DNA of 34,033 nucleotides from the NCBI GenBank assembly GCA_022822525.1, contig JAJEBN010000098.1:1-34033 (forward strand), in the 5' to 3' direction. This DNA is from Acidimicrobiia bacterium. GTDB lineage: Bacteria > Actinomycetota > Acidimicrobiia > Acidimicrobiales > Poriferisodalaceae. Shown here in pieces: positions 31,616 through 34,033 of the stretch; within the stretch, counting starts at the first letter, position 1; every line of letters starts with the position of its first letter. Position numbers and translations under genes: made by a program. The notes under the pieces are model-generated. The model saw only the letters and a list, made by a program, of their open reading frames with translations, did not search any database and was not told where the DNA came from.

Positions 31616-33896
31616 GTGTCGTTCGCCGAGTACCGCCGAGATCTCCGAGCGACGTACGGCACAGGACAGGCGACCGAGCACAGCTACCGACCGGCGTTAC
31701 GAGCTCTCCTCGAAGCTCTCGGCAATGACATCAAGGCCATCAACGAGCCGACCCAGGCTGACTATGGCGCGCCTGACTTCATCGTGCAGCGGCGACAGGT
31801 GCCGATCGGACACATCGAGTGCAAGGACATCGGCACCAACCTTGACGCGGTCGAAGAGAGCGAGCAGGTCCAGCGCTACCGCGAGGCACTGCCCAATCTG
31901 GTCCTCACCGACTACCTGGAGTTTCGCTGGTTCGCCAACGGCGAGCGGCGCGCTGCGGCGAGATTGGGCCGGTTTGACAGCGACGGCCGCTGGCGCCCCG
32001 AGTCCGACGGCGATGACGCAGTGCGTCAGTTGCTGGCCGACTTCTATGACGCCGAGGTCCCCATCGTCGGGCAGCCCGCCGAACTTGCACGACGCATGGC
32101 CTCCAAGACGCGGCTGCTGCGCAGCGCCATCGAGCAGATCCTGACCGGGGATGCCAACGGTGCTCCGGCGCTTGCGGGATTGCTTGCGAGCTACCGAGAG
32201 GTGCTGATCAACGATCTCAACGTGAGCAAGTTCGCCGACCTGCAAGCACAGACGGCTGCGTATGGCCTCTTCGCCGCAAGGTGCCTGCACACAGGGCCAG
32301 CCAGCGCATTCAGTCGGCAGTCAGCCGTCTTCGCTGATACCACGCCGTTCCTGCGGGACGTCTTCGGGCATATCGCCGGACCGAACGCCGACAGCCGTAT
32401 CGCTTGGATCATTGACGACCTGGCACTGCTGCTCGCGAGGGCCGACATGGCGGCTGTATTGGAGGACTTCGGGACGGCCACTCGTCAAGAAGACCCGATC
32501 GTCCACTTCTACGAGGACTTCCTCGCCGCATACGACCCCGACCTGCGCGAGATGCGCGGCGTCTACTACACACCCGAACCGGTCGTGTCCTACATCGTGC
32601 GTAGCGTCGATTGGGTGCTGCGCAGCCGGTTCGGGCTGTCTGCCGGCCTGGCAGACACGGCCACGGTCGACGTCGCTATGGAAGAAGGTGGGACGCAGAC
32701 GCTCCCGCGGGTATTGGTGCTCGACCCTGCGGCCGGCACCGGCACCTTCCTGCGCGAGGTCGTGTCGCACATCCGTGACGACTTGGCGAAGCGAGGGCTC
32801 GCTGGCGCTTGGAGTTCGTATGTGCCCGAGCACCTTCTGCCCCGCCTGTTCGGTTTCGAACTGCTGATGGCGGCGTACACCATCTGCCACCTCAAGCTCG
32901 CCATGGAGATCAGCGGCGATGCGGAGCAGTACACGCTGCCAGACGGTGGACGCTTGGGCGTATTTCTGACGAATTCCCTCACAGAAGCCCATGAGGACGC
33001 CAGCGGCCCGATGTTCGCGGCAGAGATCGTCCGGGAAGCTCGCGAGGCCGACGCGGTCAAGCGCGACCACCCCGTCATGGTGGTCATCGGCAACCCGCCC
33101 TACTCAGGCCACTCGGCCAACAAGGGAAAGTGGATCAACGACCTGATGCGCGGTCGGGACGCCGACGACCCGCAGAGCTACTTCAGCGTGGACGGCGAGC
33201 CCTCGACGAGCGCAACCCCAAGTGGCTCAACGACGACTACGTGAAGTTCATCCGGTTCGCACAGTGGCGCATCAACCAGACCGGCGAGGGCGTGTTGGGC
33301 TTCGTGACCAACCACAGCTACCTCGACAACCCCACGTTTCGCGGGATGCGGCAATCGCTGCTGGAGACGTTCGACGAGATCTGGCTGCTCGATCTGCACG
33401 GCAACTCGAAGCGAAGGGAACGCTCGCCCGACGGAAGCCCGGACAAGAACGTGTTCGATATTCAGCAGGGCGTTGCCATCGGCATCTTTGTCAAGACCGG
33501 GGGTGACGGCGAGGGCTACGCGACGGTCCGGCACGCCGACCTGTGGGGCGACCGAGGCGACGCAACGACCGGTAAGTACGCCTGGCTCGCCGAACACGAC
33601 ATCGACCGCACGTCGTGGCAAGAGTTAGCGCCCCAGTCACCCGACTACTTCTTTGTGCCGCGCGACTACGCCCTGCTCGCCGAGTACGAGGCAGGCTGGA
33701 AGCTCACGGACATCGCGCCGGTGAACTCAGTCGGGATCGTCACAGCGCGGGACAAGATGGCCATCCAGTGGTCGGATGCCGACATGCGACGCGTCGCTGC
33801 CGACTTCGTGGACCTCCCAGAGGCCGTCGCTCGCGAGAAATACAACCTCGGACGTGACTCGCAAGACTGGACCGTCGCGGCAGCACAAGACGACCT
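31616..33896 (+). pseudogene. Single-chain type ISP-like restriction-modification enzyme, frameshifted and interrupted
   Basis: GTG start with AAGGAG six bases upstream. Residues 1-110 form a PD-(D/E)xK-type nuclease core (Asp54, Glu68, Lys70 in IGHIECK). After a helical spacer comes an N6-adenine methyltransferase with GVYYTPEPVVSYI, motif I DPAAGTGTFL (from Asp370) and motif IV NPPY (493-496). No helicase domain lies between, unlike LlaGI-type enzymes, so a type IIG/ISP hybrid is more accurate. The original frame ends at 33,244. The protein clearly continues in another frame from LDERNPKWLNDDYVKF (33,202) through YFFVPRDYALLAEYE to AAQDDL (about 33,895). One C missing at CCC 33200-33202 explains the shift. 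The homology then stops abruptly, at the foreign sequence from about 33,897. Confidence 0.8.
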
Positions 33897-34033
33897 AAGG
33901 GGCCGCGCGGATAGGTGGCCGTCCACGGGTCGTCTGGTTCCCCGGTGTATTGGTGGGGTCGTCCTTGACCTGACGACCGTGGAGGCCGGTTTCATCATGC
34001 GCGCTCTGACCAAGGCTGTGGTGGATGTCATCT
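33897..34033. mobile_element. Possible insertion-sequence left end interrupting the restriction-modification gene
   Basis: Where the restriction-modification gene should continue towards its YRPFD-like region, the sequence changes to GGGGCCGCGCGGATAGG. Within it, GGTCGTC (33957-33963) and GACGACC (33972-33978) form a perfect seven-bp hairpin. GGAGG lies 11 bases before an ATG at 33,997, whose frame (MRALTKAVVDVI) runs off the window. This looks like an IS leader and transposase start, but I cannot name the family. It could also be another island gene or a rearrangement. Confidence 0.4.

Overview
High-GC actinobacterial chromosome segment. Dense genes, F420-type luciferase-like oxidoreductase, DUF222-type HNH nuclease, cyclase-AAA-TPR regulator, frequent GTG starts and many acyl-CoA enzymes suggest an Acidimicrobiia-like member of the Actinomycetota. 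The class assignment is inference; the sequence contains no 16S or ribosomal genes.

Layout. (1) 1-1060: end of an HNH endonuclease gene, a gene-poor gap of about 440 bp, and a tRNA-Arg(CCU). (2) 1066-5335, minus strand: TetR regulator, a sulfatase fused to a DJ-1/PfpI domain, and an SRPBCC protein. (3) 5657-7115, plus strand: F420-dependent LLM oxidoreductase and a NIPSNAP-like protein. They converge on a non-coding gap that holds a stem-loop and eight perfectly phased 46-bp tandem repeats (7301-7668). (4) 7686-11004, minus strand: three tightly packed genes, in transcription order an HpaB-type flavin monooxygenase, an AA_synth (DUF1185) protein and an enamidase-like amidohydrolase. I read this as a candidate aerobic N-heterocycle degradation module. 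(5) 11143-28996, minus strand: an unbroken co-directional run of 12 genes: ABC exporter ATPase and two FtsX-type permeases, cyclase-AAA-TPR regulator, B12-binding protein, 3-hydroxyacyl-CoA dehydrogenase, APH-family phosphotransferase, HtrA-like protease, crotonase, MFS exporter, DsbB and a DM13 protein. A strong rho-independent terminator (11092-11126) closes it. (6) 29072-34033: a genomic island. Its left edge cuts an Lhr helicase gene, of which only the last ~109 codons survive. The island carries TcmP and its three-Cys DUF5131 partner, tail to tail with overlapping 3' ends. A single-chain type ISP-like restriction-modification gene follows, carrying a one-base frameshift and apparently interrupted by foreign DNA, perhaps an insertion sequence, near 33,896.

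How the parts may work together. The central run mixes envelope export and redox functions (ABC, HtrA, DsbB, DM13, MFS) with CoA-thioester chemistry (dehydrogenase, crotonase, B12-binding domain, kinase-like protein) behind one large signalling ATPase. The catabolic module in region 4 stands apart beyond the terminator. The most unusual items are the enamidase/AA_synth/HpaB combination, the 46-bp repeat array, the sulfatase-DJ-1 fusion, and the decaying defence island inserted into lhr.
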